From the NCBI GenBank assembly GCA_907163375.1, contig CAJQUW010011299.1:186001-250000 (forward strand): 64,000 nt of DNA. Direction: 5' to 3'. This DNA comes from Prostheceraeus crozeri. Taxonomy: Eukaryota > Platyhelminthes > Polycladida > Euryleptidae. Numbering within the stretch: the first letter of the stretch is position 1; each line of letters opens with the position of its first letter. This document shows positions 34,470 through 46,419 of the stretch, in pieces. The notes below the pieces were generated by a model. The model was not told the origin of the DNA. It was given only the letters and a program-made list of their open reading frames with translations, and searched no databases. A program made the position numbers and the translations under genes.

Positions 34470-35518
34470 CCACTTAGAGGTGAAAAAAAGTGCAGTCAAA
34501 AGTAATGATATATTTCAACACTGCCTGCCAACAAGCGTTTGAAAATGTATATCTTTAAAATCTTCTATGCCCTTCTTGCCAGGTAATCATAGATATTGAA
34601 TATGAAAAAATTATATTCATTTATCAAGTAAGCAAGAATTAATAGGCCTATCAATCATGGTAAGTCGACATCTATGAATTCAAAATGGATTCAGGATATG
34701 AAATTCAAAATCACTGAAATGTCAGAAATGTAAGAAAATTGAGCCGGTATAAGAAATAATGGTAGAAAATCATTGATACTTTCCAAAATTGCTTATTTAC
34801 TCACTCTGTCTTCAATGAAGTGATACTTTAAAATTTGAAAATATCTAAGTGCCAATTTGGTCATGGGTCACCAGTGATCCATTGGGCTTTCCTGGTATTG
34901 AAACCCCGGAAATCTCGCTAATGGAAAAATGCGTTGATGCACTCGGAAATTGCTTAATTATAGATTGCTACTTTAGCTAAATGATATATCGTGAATGAAA
35001 TGACAAAAGACTTGCTATTCTACAATTCTTACACTACATCTACAATGTACAATGCTTACACCACTTGTGGCTGATTTAGTATTCCGAAAATAAATGTACT
35101 ACTCATACATCTTCGTATATCACCATCAATACGGTTTCGCAGAGGTAAAAACTGAAGAATCAGTCACGCCCTTTCATAAATCAATTAAATGCGTTACGAT
35201 ACACACTAAATTATCACTTAAATCATCATTTGCTCACAAAACATTGGAAAGCTGTGATGCAGTAGGCCTACTTGTCAGATTGAGTTAAATCATGTTGTTA
35301 GTGTCAATCTGTCCTGTACTTTTTAATAATACATGTAGTTTGTACTAAGCTACTTTTCGCATCAAAAACTTATAAATACAAAGAAATTACATTTTTATAA
35401 CTGTAATAAGCAAATTTGTCATTTTTTCAACCTCCGTAGCCCAACGGGTCACAGGTGACCCAACAATGTTTAGGAACATCTCCTGAAGTAAGGATTCGGT
35501 GAAGAAAGTTCTCATTTG
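34470..35518. other. TTC36 intron 2 segment with a short dispersed repeat
   Basis: No gene is seen. Positions 34862-34892 hold the word GGGTCACCAGTGA...CCATTGGGCTTTCC, found again at the hAT C insertion site (37750 and 43225). A diverged inverse copy is at 35434-35466. Confidence 0.5.
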
Positions 35519-37460
35519 CAGTGTTCGTACTGGCCGATTTCGCATTTTTCGCGCCCCCAACTAATTGGTCTAAGATACATGTATGCACGAGCGTAAGGTC
35601 AATACATACATTTTTCAAACATATATGGAATTCATATAGGCATATTTACGGGTCAATTTCATAGGTCTATGACGATTTACAGCATTTATTAGATACCTTT
35701 GATGGAGTAGATGAAAACATAATTGATTAATGGATGGCCCTGCATGGAGCAGACAACCATATGATATTAATGAGATCATATACGAACATATAAGTACGTT
35801 ATAATGTATTCATTCTAATTCGGTACTATAATATTTCCGCAACGTTGAATCAAATGAGCCTAAGGAACCCCGAAAATGCCTTTTCCAGTTCCAATTGGCT
35901 AGGATTTGGTTGTGGGGCCTTAGAAAAATGCCCGAAATCACTACAACCAAATCTGGGCCAAATGGAACCGAACCAAAGACTAAAATCGGGGTGTTAGGGC
36001 CTGTCATACCTGACATTTTCTCGGTGTAGTCAACGTCTTCGTTAAAATAACGTCGCTACACTTTCCATCTGATACTGAAATGTAACATAATAAGTTTCAT
36101 TAATACACCGTAAGAGTTTATGCCCTATTTTCCTTGTGATTTAGATGAAGAAAAGATCAGAAATGAAAGTACACATGTAGGTAGTTTCATTCAATCAGGT
36201 ACATGATGATCGAGCTGTGTTGAATCAAAATGCTGTCTAAAAGCGCTAGGCACTGATAAAGAAAATATCACTTCAATTTCTTGGGAGAAATAACTTTCAG
36301 TTCTTCATGTGTTTTTCGCTTCAAAGTACTAGTCATGAGCTTCTCAGCTACTGCTCGTTTCCTTTCTTCCATCTTCTCCTTCTCATCAAGCAGAGCTTTA
36401 AGGTGGTCCTCCTCTTCCTTTAATGACCGTAATGCCTCCTCCTGCATTTTCACGAGGCTTTCTTTCCGTTTCATGATATCGCTGATTCGCTTTTCGTTGT
36501 TTTTGAGACCGGACTCTACTCATTCAGCTTTGAATCATTTTTCTTCTGATTTTCGAAAGTTTTTAATATATCCTTCTCTGCTGCCTCTTCCTCCATCTCG
36601 CTCTTCAAACGCAGCTCATATGCTTGTTTGGCTTTGGCAACTTTCTCCAAAAGTGCCTGTGTCACTTCGAAGTTGCGCGATGAGATATTATTCGATGCCA
36701 TGGCGCTCTTAATAACGACGATCGCATTTATTGTAGTCGCGGACAGGTTACTCCGTTTCTTTGTCACTAGATCAGGCAGCAAACTGAACACCCTCTCCAC
36801 TTCTGCGTTTCCGTGGGTAATGTCATCGTGACTCGAGCCAGACGACTCAGAGTTGGCATCTTTGAGGACATTTTCTGCCAGTATTCTCCAATGTCCATTG
36901 GCTTCTCTGTTGTACCTTGGAGGAGTCGAGCTTCAACTTCAAGAGTAGAAATCTCGTTTTGAGGAACAATTTGGGGAAAGCACTTCGCAAGAGTCTTCGC
37001 CCAGTTCTCCAGATCAGCATCGTTCGAATGATGTGGGGAAAGAAATTGGCACGATTGAAGTACATCATTTTCAAACGGTAAGTACTTGAGGAGCTTTTCA
37101 GTTCCCCTCCTGAAGAATCGCTTCACCCTTTCAAAAATGTAATACGCAGTGATGATAAATAGTCCCTTAATAAAATGTAGAATACGCAGTGATGATTACG
37201 GTATGTCGTAGTAGGTTTACACAATATTCCTATTTGTTAGTGTTATGTCAGGAAGGCATTTTCTGGAATAAGAAGGAAAATATTCAATTCTATTATTGTC
37301 ATCAATCTGATACATAGTCGTAGACACATCTAACAGTTCCCAGTGATATATTATAGTCAAATATTTTTTGGGGCGCGAAAATATTGGGGCGCAGAAATAT
37401 TTTCGGAATTTTCGCGCCCGCCTTCATTTTTCGCGCAATCCCGCCCCAGTACGAACACTG
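35519..37460 (-). mobile_element. hAT derivative B (1.9 kb)
   Basis: Ends CAGTGTTCGTACTGG and CCAGTACGAACACTG (15 bp perfect), with further matching TTTTTCGCGC stretches inside. The flanks share only CATTTG (35513-35518, 37461-37466), a 6-bp repeat; some hAT clades are reported with 5-6-bp TSDs. It carries the C-terminal half of a hAT transposase. It lies in TTC36 intron 2. Confidence 0.82.
36268..37126 (-). pseudogene. hAT transposase C-terminal half with coiled-coil tail
   Basis: Minus-strand frames in order: 37126-36800 (RGTEKLLKYLPFENDVLQSC, helical region), 36800-36516 (VERVFSLLPDLVTKKRSNLS, the hAT dimerisation signature), and 36474-36268 (a lysine/glutamate coiled coil ending VISPKKLK). 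Two frame changes separate them, near 36770-36800 and 36475-36520. The N-terminal finger and catalytic Asp boxes are absent. Confidence 0.83.
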
Positions 37461-38714
37461 CATTTGGTATATAAATACTTTAGAACATTGTCTGTCTACA
37501 TGCCAAGTCTAGCTTTGCGAGATGTCAAGTAACATAAAAATAATCATCTCTCCTCAAAGGCACATTGGAAAGCGAACCAAAATTTGATGCACACATTTTA
37601 CTAAGTGATTTAAATGAAACGAATCGAGCATTGATTCAATATTTTCTGAAGTCAGGTTGCCTATCAGATCACTAGCAAAGGTTATGCGCAAAAAACTCCA
37701 AAAATTCATCGTGCTTGGTGGAGATTTTCGCCCTTGAACATCATTTCCATGGGTCACCAGTAGAGCCTTGCGGGTATACCCGTACCCGCGGATTTCCCCG
37801 TACCCGCGGGTACGGGTATAGTTCTCACGGGTACGGGTGGGTAGGGTAGAGTTCTCACGGGTACGGGTGGGTACGGATAAAATTTTCTACGGCTACGGGT
37901 CGGTACGGGTAGATGAAATTTATGATTACATAATTCTCCGATTTGTTGAGCGAGAAGTTACATGATCGCAGTTTTGTCACAGGACAGCCACTGCCAACAG
38001 GCAGTCATTCGCGTAATCCTATCCTTTATCATCAATTTGCTTTCATCTGTTTGACAGTCATCCATCACAATCCTTAAAGGTAATCTAATTGCATAAGTAA
38101 ATGACAGTTAAGGTCTCTCTCTGGTCTCAGGTTTCATCTTATCTGATGCTGATCTTTCGGATGAAGCTGGTATTTGTTGGACATCTTCAACAGGTGGTCC
38201 AAAGCTGTGTTCCTCCCCCCTCTAGCCAATCCGATGTAGACGCGGGTAGCTGTAGATTTCGCCAGGACGGTCCGATTCCAATTCTGTCAGTTGCATGTGA
38301 AAATTCAGATCTTCTACAATTCATCTCGATCATGTTACGGTGTTTGAACAAAATTGTAGGATTTAGCAGGCGATCGAAGTTGAGTACCATCGCATCCCAC
38401 CGACTATTCACACATAATGAATAGGGACTGCAAATCCTTCATCGATATGGCACACGCGCGGTTGACACCTTCACCTCTGACTCTATTCATGGACAACTCC
38501 CTCTAGTCCATGCTCTATTGTTAGGGATTGTGGCGTTGAGAGATCTCTCCCTCTCAATCTCTATCACGCGCTACCGTCATTGGCAATGAGAATTCTATCT
38601 GTTATTCGCTCTACGACACAGCCAAGACCATCACCTCATCTATCTCTATGAGTAATACAGTGTATCATTCGTGTACAAGTCAGTTCATCAATCGTTTTGT
38701 ATACCGCATGTCAT

Positions 38715-39107
38715 ATGGATAAGGAATTAAAAAAAGAGATCTCAGCAAAACTGAAAAATGGGGATTATACCATCGGAATCATAGAAGGAAAGAGCGAAGC
38801 ATGGAGACACTTTGGAAGTATTATCGGTGATGAGAAGAAACCTATCAAAGGATACGTTGCTTGCAAGCTTTGCAAATCGGTCTACGTGCACAAGCCTGCT
38901 GACGGTACAAAAACGTTGTTAGCTCACCTGAAAATGTCCAACAAGAGTGTCAACATCGAAACTGTGAAGAAAAATGACATCGTCTGGGCGAAAGGAGGAT
39001 TTTCTTCCCAGTCAGACAAGAATAAGTGGACTATAAGTGAAATTGACAAGCAGAATTTGAACAAAAAGGTCATCTTATGGAGCGCTCTGGATTATCGGCC
39101 ATTACAG
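38715..39107 (+). CDS. hAT C transposase exon 1 (BED finger)
   Basis: From MDKELKKEISAKLKNGDYTI (upstream in-frame ATG at 38697 also possible). The BED zinc finger follows: EAWRHFGSIIGDEKKPIKGY, then C-K-L-C-K-S, and a His-rich end at LLAHLKMS; the distal His pair is partly changed. It ends at TTACAG|GTAAGT. BED fingers bind the TIR region in this family. Confidence 0.82.
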
Positions 39108-39798
39108 GTAAGTTTTGTTACCCGGGTCTTGATTTTTTAAAATACATTTATCGGTTAGGTAGCCTAAGCTTATATCCAATATAAGCGTGATATTTATAAG
39201 CCGGGTCTTTTGCGTTATTTCACCCCCGATATATGTTCCTCTAGAGACTGTAAATTTTAATCAATTATCATTAAACTTTAAGGGAAGGTAATTCAGGTCA
39301 TTTATGATCGAGCAATGAGTCATCCTGAACGCACGTTCCTTCGCCGCGATTCAAATTTCAAATTCAAATCAGCACGCAGTCAAACTCAGTCGACAATTCA
39401 TTCTATTCATTCATATTACACTATCTTGTTTGAGCTGTTTTTCAAAAACTAATTATCCGATTAACTTGAAAATTTCTGTCAAAGGTAATCATGACCTAAA
39501 TAATACTGTCCGAGATTTTGATAAAGATTGCATTATTTTTACGGTCTATAGAGGAACTGATATATTGGGAGTGAAATAACGCAAAAGACCCTGTAAGCCT
39601 AGTAACTATGTTTGGGACACAATTACATTACATTTACAAGCATAGATTAATTTATTGCATAAACAATCTCACAAAATTTGCTAGAATTCGAGTTGCCCTA
39701 AGTTCGCTATCATCCAGGGTCATCTTCATTACTATGATTTACAACTACATGTACTGTTATTGATTAATTATTAGACAATTGGTTACTATTATTTCCAG

Positions 39799-40864
39799 GT
39801 TGCAAAAGGACAAGGATTTGAGGCTGTTGCTCAAGAGTTAATAAATATTGGGGCAAAGTATGGTTTGCAGATTGAGGCACGATCTTTGTTTCTCCACCCA
39901 TCTGGTCTATCACGCCGATGCTTGCCTGACATGTATAATACCGCAAAATCTGCTATAAAGCATAAGATTAGCGCTCAATATGAAAGTATTCCACATTCTT
40001 TACCAGCCATCGGCTTGACGACGGACCATTGGAAAGGCTGTGTCCGAAAAATTGAGTACACCTCATCAACTGCTCATTTTCTTGACAGTAATTTTGAGAA
40101 GAGCACATACACATTGTGCGTTTCTGAATATTCAGAGGAAACGATGCATCATCAGAATATCAGTAAAGACATTGATCAGAAGTTTTCCGACTACGTAGAT
40201 TTGGAAGTACGCCAAAAGCGTACCCAGAGTGAAGTAGTGACATGTGATAGTGACGCAAAAATGGTTAAAGGAGTTTCCGCGAATTTCGACAGACTTTCAT
40301 GTGCTGGTCACGATTTGAATTTAGCAATGAAGTACGGCATGGAAAATAGTGGGAATGCGAGTGTAGCTCTTGATAAAGCATCAAAAACGTTGGTTGACCA
40401 CTGTAAGCGAACATCAATTTCGCACAAATTAGAGCATCAACTCGTGCTCTATTCAATTCACAGTGAATCTCTCAATTCACTGTGAGACCAGGTGGAATAC
40501 TCATTACTTGATGTATGAATCCATTCTGAAGAATTGGGACCAAATCGTCCACTGTCTAACCGAAAGAGATGAGTTGAATTTATTTTCTAGCCTCCAAAGA
40601 AATATGCTAGAAGTGACAGTCAACGTACTCAAGCCGTTTTATACAGCTACAGAAAAGCTTTCTGCAGATAAAGTACCGACACTGAATCTAGTAATAACCG
40701 TTTACGAGCACCTTCAGTCCCGACTCGAAAGACACTTAAACAAGAAAATGAATGATGGAGCGGATTCCCTGCGAGGCGCCCTTCTTACCGGCCTTCGATT
40801 GAAGTGCATATCCAAACTGACGTGGTGGCATGTGGCTGCATGCTTATTGGATCCAATGCAAAAG
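39799..40864 (+). pseudogene. hAT C transposase exon 2 (catalytic core), one frameshift
   Basis: It starts after the acceptor ATTTCCAG, in phase with exon 1, as VAKGQGFEAVAQELINIGAK. The first catalytic Asp box is GLTTDHWKG. CAGHDLNLAMK and the helical insertion follow. One frame break near 40483 leads into CETRWNTHYLMYES, the conserved RW box. FYTATEKLSADKVPTLNLV and HVAACLLDPMQK then run to the donor AAG|GTAAGA. Apart from the single shift the frame is intact. Confidence 0.85.
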
Positions 40865-41032
40865 GTAAGATCTAAAATCAAGCCTTTTCTCACGTACAGT
40901 AGTCATACATTTTGAAACTATGTGTCATGATAGGTTATTAACCATACGAGTACGACGAATCCTAGAAAAGGTACCCGTCTCTCAATCAAATATTTAGGTA
41001 CATCGTTTGATAACAGCCCTCATTTTTTTCAG

Positions 41033-41301
41033 GCTGGTTCATCCCTGATTTCAAAGGCGTTGCTGGATACCGTTAAGAGAGACATATCATCGATACTATC
41101 AGATCTCAAGGCCGAGACTTATTCGAACGAAGAATCCCCGAGACCGGCAAAGCGGAGGAGGGCCTCCTGCCATCCCAGCTTGATGCTGCTGGATTCAGAC
41201 AGTGACGAAGACTCCTTGAAAGAGACCCTGGTGAGCAGCAGTCAATCCAACGAGCTGGAGAGATATCTTGAAATGTCAGTTGAAGGGGAGTCGGATGCAA
41301 C
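41033..41301 (+). pseudogene. hAT C transposase exon 3, front part
   Basis: It follows the acceptor TTTTTTTCAG in phase as AGSSLISKALLDTVKRDISS. An acidic linker (DSDSDEDS) comes next. The frame is cut by the insertion of hAT derivative D inside GATGCAAC. Confidence 0.85.
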
Positions 41302-42711
41302 CAGGGTGACCACTTTGAAAAAAACAAAAAAAAGACCTGGAATATAAGTAGTATGGTAAGCATTGTCAGTCCAAATTTTTGATATTTCATTGTAATTTCA
41401 CGAATTCGTGCATCTTAAATTGAAAATTATTACACGAACTTTGTTGTGAATAAAATCCCACGAAGTTCAATTTTCTTGATATTCAGACTGAGCGCTGCTG
41501 AATGACAGGCACATATACGTGAGTATATAAAATAGCTACTCCTTCAAATGACACGCTCAATTGAATATCATCCTTTAGACATAAGGAAGTGTACGATATC
41601 AGTAGCAAGACCACAACTAAAATCCTTGACCATAAATTCTAACAACTAGAAGTTACATGATAATAGCATGAATTCAAAAGCCTAGATGACCCAAAAATAT
41701 ATTAAAACCCGACAATATCTAAAAAGTACGGGATCCGTAAACCCACAACGGAATCTCATAAACAATGAGCTATCGATAGAACTCCATAACAATCCAATAA
41801 AAGCAAGTGATCTATATAACTCTTAAAACAATCTCTGAAGAGCACGAAATGTCTGTTTTCGTGTTATGGAAAAAAAGTGTTTCAATCCTACAATAGAACA
41901 ATGTTATCTTCTGAACATTTTGTCGATCACGGAGTTGGAAATCACATTGTCACGTTCCTTCTGAATGTCAAGCAGTTGTCTTCGTTTTGCCTTCAGCTCC
42001 TCCAAACGCTGCTCTGCTTTCTCCATTTCTTGATCAATTTCTTGGAAAGATCTTTTAGCTTGTGTCGGAGTCTGTCTAACAAAAACTCCGACTTGACGTC
42101 TTAGCATAGAGGCTGACTTCGTCTCGCTTCGTTAGCAGATTTCTTGCTGTCTTCGGATTTCTTGTACGTCGACCCTCGCCCCGACGAATCAATTCTATCA
42201 ATTCTGGACATAATGTGTAGGTCTCAAAAGTATCTCGATTGAAATAATCGAGAATTCTGCGTACGGAGTTGTACGTTTCCAGGGACATATTCGTTTTGTA
42301 ATCATCTTCTGCGTGCTTCATACGGGAGAAACCTCCCTTGCGGACAAAATAGCATGACCCGTTCGACCAAAGCCGATATGCACGGGAAGTCTTTCAACAG
42401 ACCTGAAGAAGATCATGAATCATGAAAACAAAGTACAAGCATCACTCGAATACAAGCTTGCTGTTCATGGGAATGATATTTCAGAAAAAATGCACCAGAC
42501 TGCCTGAGTATACCAAACAAACATCTGATTGACACATTTCCACTCACGTATGGTTAAAAAAACTTGGACATCTATAAAAAGAATAAAAAAAAGACTTCTA
42601 TAAAAAAAAAAGAATAAACAAGGGACTTGTCTAAAAAAAGATAAAACAGACTTGTCCTAAAAAAAGACCAAAACAGACTGGTCTGTTTAAAAAGACCGAG
42701 TGGTCACCCTG
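41302..42711 (-). mobile_element. hAT derivative D nested in hAT C (1.4 kb)
   Basis: Ends CAGGGTGACCACT and AGTGGTCACCCTG with an exact 8-bp TSD, GATGCAAC (41294-41301, 42712-42719). It carries a hAT transposase tail on the minus strand. The right part (42540-42690) is A-rich with repeated AAAAAGAC words. Confidence 0.93.
41904..42390 (-). pseudogene. hAT D transposase C-terminal end with coiled-coil tail
   Basis: The frame reads FVRKGGFSRMKHAEDDYKTN, then MSLETYNSVRRIL, the hAT C-terminal FSxMK box. A basic linker (RRGEGRRTRNPKTARN) and, after a frame change near 42080-42107, a coiled coil with EIDQEMEKAEQRLEELKAKR follow. It stops at 41904. The N-terminal two thirds are absent. Confidence 0.72.
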
Positions 42712-42719
42712 GATGCAAC

Positions 42720-42921
42720 ATCGTGGTGGCGCGACATTGGTTCGCGAGTCTTCAACAATCTCTTCATCATCACTAGATCAGTGCTAGCTTTGCCAGCAAC
42801 TTCAACCTCTTCAGAGAGAGACTTCAGTTCAGCTGGACTAACTGTTGTTCCAAGGCGCAGCAGTCTTGAACCTGCCGCCGTAAACGAACTTTTGGTAATA
42901 AGAGGATACTCTAAATCATAG
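42720..42921 (+). pseudogene. hAT C transposase exon 3, end (dimerisation domain)
   Basis: It resumes the frame after the second GATGCAAC: SWWRDIGSRVFNN, then SVLALPATSTSSERDFSSAG, the hAT C-terminal dimerisation signature. It ends VNELLVIRGYSKS and stop at 42921. Without derivative D the frame is continuous with 41033-41301. Confidence 0.88.
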
Positions 42922-43232
42922 AAAAATTCATCCTGTGCCTACATTTTGTTTTCACTCTTTATCAGTTCAGTATGATAATAATAGAACTTTAACCGTTAGT
43001 ATGACTAACCATTTACATGTAGGGCCTATGTAAAGTTTGTTATTGGTAGTATGCGTGTACGGGTAAAAAAATTAACAAATTCACGGGTACGGGTACGTAT
43101 ACCACGGGTACGGGTGGGTACGGGTAAAAAAATAACAAATTCACAGGTACGGGTGGGTACGGGTTGACACAAATTTTCACGGGCGGGTACGGGTATAGAA
43201 AAATGGCTTACCCGCAAGGCTCTAGTCACCAG

Positions 43233-44534
43233 TGAGCCATTGGGCTTTCCGGGGTTAGGGAAATGTAAAAATAATGTATCATAATAAGGCAAAAAGTTTC
43301 ATTGGCATGAGATATCGAAATATAGCAGTAAGACAACAGTATTTGGCTGCCCTTTTTTACCTGCCTACACAATCTGATCTGATAGGTCTACTGGCATTGC
43401 AAGCCTATTCACTGAAGCCTCTGGATAAATAGAAATGAACTTACATAACAATTGAAAAAGACTATCACCGCTATAATACTTGAAAGTATACGACGCGGGT
43501 CTATTGGCTATTGAACAATTTCAGTAGGCTCATCATCTTGCTCATCAGCATTAACTTATGATGAATTGACTATTTGGTTTATTTGCCGAAATTGACTAAT
43601 GAAATACCGGTACTATTAAATTTGTGTTCTTCTCGGTATTGAACAAGAATCTTCGCACATTGATTTCATCGTAACAAACATCTATGTGGTGTCTAAAAGC
43701 CAAATTAAGAGATTTTGTGAGCTGATTTTTTTGGTTAACATTTTTTGGAGAACTTGCACAGAATAAGTCACATCTAATCAAATTTTTCAAGAGTCATGCC
43801 AGATTGCTACACTACTGTAGGCATCAATGACCCCACCCCAAAATATCTCATAATGCAATATTAATCATATGATTTTGCAATATGATGTCAAAATAGTATT
43901 AATAACAAGTTTTGCGATCGGGGTATTTGCCTGGCAGACAGAAAACCTCTGAAATTGCTTTTTCCAATGGTCTGAGTAGAAGCCTACGACATTTTTTTTG
44001 ATAAGACACCTTTGATCAGCAGCTGCATCCAAAAACACCACTTTCTAGTACTAGCCGTGGTTACTATTCGAAGAAATACGATAATAAGACTTTACAATAG
44101 AACATTGCAGACTTTTTACAATAGACCTAAGGTTCACGCGTGTTACTCGCCACACTAGGCAAGTGAAAAGTGAAATATTCTTTGCCATTTCACACGTCGA
44201 ATGACAAAAATGATTCGTTTCCAACAATTCATGTACATTACGCGAATTTCGCGCATAGTGGACACCTGCTACAAAACCAATAGGCGTGCCTGAATCTGCC
44301 TAAATTTTCAATTGAACGTCTGACATTGGAACCACTGTGGCTTGAATTTTGAATCACATGAAGTCCAAAGTGAGCAATCTATAAAATGATACATTCGGCG
44401 AGCTCACTTTGCTCAATCTCTTAATATTAGCTTTCACATTCAATTCAATGTTTTCACGAAATCATCTCTACTTAGCATGTGATCAGTCATCGTTCTTCAA
44501 GAACCAGATACTTGCTAACAAAAGCATTTCTCAC
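43233..44534. other. TTC36 intron 2 segment, nothing recognised
   Basis: Only short frames without known motifs. The donor of exon 2 (rc GTGAGA) is at 44534-44529. Confidence 0.45.
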
Positions 44535-44683
44535 CTTTACGGTCACCCAGAAGTTGTAGAAGCTGCGCCCGATTGTTATACAGTGAAGTTCGCTCGGGAT
44601 GGCTGATGATGAGATTATTGAAGTGGTCTAACGCAGTGGTAAGATCTCCTGCTTCAGCACATCGAACCGCTTCCCTTTCCATT
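44535..44683 (-). CDS. TTC36: TTC36, exon 2
   Basis: It lies between acceptor TTCAACAG (44691-44684) and donor AAAG|GTGAGA (44534). It reads MEREAVRCAEAGDLTTALDH, then PERTSLYNNRAQLLQLLGDRK, the first TPR pair with the hallmark YNNRAQ. Exon 1 ends in CG and this exon supplies A to complete Arg 52. An isolated ATG upstream in the intron gives a misleading longer frame. Confidence 0.93.
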
Positions 44684-44691
44684 CTGTTGAA

Positions 44692-45450
44692 GAATGAATT
44701 TTTCATGATTAGGTTTCAAAAAACGACGCTTGCTTTATGTAAGTTTAGATAAAGAAGCATATTTTTGTATCATTTAAAAGACGATGACATGGGTTATAAC
44801 CGGCTGACGATTAGGTACCGAGAAATGTCATGTGGTGTTTCCATTGTCTGCCATATACTTCCTGTAAAATAATATTCTAACCCAGTGAAGATGAAAATCA
44901 TGTCGATTTCTACATCAATCAGCGGACGCTAATGCCATAGTTGGCATCATAATTCATCTTTGCATAAGATTTCTACATTTTGCCGGATAATACTGTCCGG
45001 GAAATGTGATGCAATTCCTATGGAAGGAAAAAATCCATTATATGTCTGCTACCACAGATGTTTCAGCGATTCATTAATAACATTGAATTAAGCATAGCCG
45101 TTGTAGACTATAGTGTGATCGCTTAAACGAATTACAATGCAAATTTCGCCATAATTGGATCATTTATGTCTTTACGTCTGCATTTGTCCGCCAATTGGAT
45201 CCACCCATTGTCTGTTGGTGTTAATGCTTTGCATGGATTAAATACATTCAAGTGCGAAGATGACTTGAAAGACATTAAAACACTTATTTGGGTCCTGAGA
45301 TTGCGGGCACAAATCTCAGACAGTCTATGTCTGAATATTTCTGCTCTAAAAATCCATCTACATTGAGTTGAAATCTACATCACTCCGGAAGAAGCACTAT
45401 ATGTCAAATCTCCAGCATTGAGCGCCGGAAGAATGCTGGATAATCAATCC
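44692..45450. other. TTC36 intron 1 segment, nothing recognised
   Basis: Unique-looking AT-rich intronic sequence with no motif found. Confidence 0.45.
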
Positions 45451-45459
45451 TTTCGGTTT

Positions 45460-45960
45460 GCTGTTGCAATGCGTAGGCCTATCGGCAGCAAAGTTTGAGA
45501 AGAATTCACGTGTGTGTGTGCAAAGGCATGATCGATAGACTTGGAATTCACACCTTGTCGGTACAGCGCAGGCAGAACTTCAGGCCGTGCAGCTCTGAAT
45601 GAAACATTGCGTCGAGCTTTATCAAAGTGTGGCCTTTCAACCATTCTTAAGTTCCGACACTTTCTGTCGCATGAATTTGTCGGCATTGCCACTGTATCTG
45701 GAGCTGCTGCGAATGCGGCTGAAGCGAGGAAGTTAGCAAAGTACATCACTCTCGCTGACCGCTTTGTAGTTCAACCAGTGGCTTTTGAGACCTGCGGTGC
45801 CATGAGGGATTCGACCAAGACCTTTTGGAATCAGTCGGTAGTCGTCTCACAACACAATGACGACGGGAGACAGGCGGGAGGCGGCGTGCCTGATGCAAAG
45901 AATTAGTCTCGATATCCAGCGAGGGAATGCGGCCTGTTTGCTAGGAGCAAAGGAATAAGA
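45460..45960 (+). pseudogene. Retroelement polyprotein tail, probably LINE
   Basis: The frame 45541-45906 contains KLAKYITLADRFVVQPVAFE then TCGAMRDSTKTFWNQ. A following frame gives ISLDIQRGNAACLLGAKE and a stop. The FVPVAVET...QRGNAA ending is common at the C-terminus of non-LTR retrotransposon polyproteins. It is broken and only the end is present. Confidence 0.45.
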
Positions 45961-46419
45961 CATTCTTATGAACCTTCTATTACTAGTAGAGTCCATACTT
46001 TTGTAAAACTTTCTCCTTCTTGAAATAAAAAAGTTGCGATTTCCATTTGGATATTCACATGTCTGAATGATGGCCTCTCCTCCTCTCTCTCTCGTATTTC
46101 AGCTTTTGCAAAATACAATGTTTGGCATATGAATGTTTTCTACCTGTAACATGTCTGTTATATTAATGCGAAATATTTTGCAAATTAACTTCTGATATTC
46201 TGTAATCGAACACATTTTCAAATCAACAATTGATCGACTTCTGAAAATTTTAACTAAGATTGTGTATATAACTTGTACATCATTTTGTACAGAATTTTCA
46301 CCCCTAGTACAGCTGCAAGCCAAATGTGACTGAAGCTACGGGTTACTCAATGAAAAAAATAATGGATTATATTCTTTTAAAAAATAAAAGGAAAATGACG
46401 GATCTTCTCATCTGATTAA
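45961..46419. other. TTC36 intron 1 segment, nothing recognised
   Basis: No motif or repeat recognised. Confidence 0.4.

Larger units (their letters stand above)
37760..43224 (+). mobile_element. hAT transposon C, nearly whole (5.5 kb)
   Basis: Ends TAGAGCCTTGCGGGTA and TACCCGCAAGGCTCTA with an exact 8-bp TSD, GTCACCAG (37752-37759, 43225-43232). Subterminal regions on both sides are rich in repeated ACGGGTACGGGT words (37780-37915 and 43040-43195). It contains a three-exon transposase gene interrupted by hAT derivative D. It lies in TTC36 intron 2 and is on the opposite strand to TTC36. Of the hATs here it is the youngest-looking and best preserved. Confidence 0.94.

Noticed and set aside
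35810-36016. 68-codon minus frame inside hAT derivative B
   Set aside because: Built from repeated CCAAATC/GGCC words in subterminal DNA; no motif and no match to the transposase tail nearby.
45444-45749. 101-codon minus frame
   Set aside because: Antisense shadow of the retroelement tail on the plus strand.
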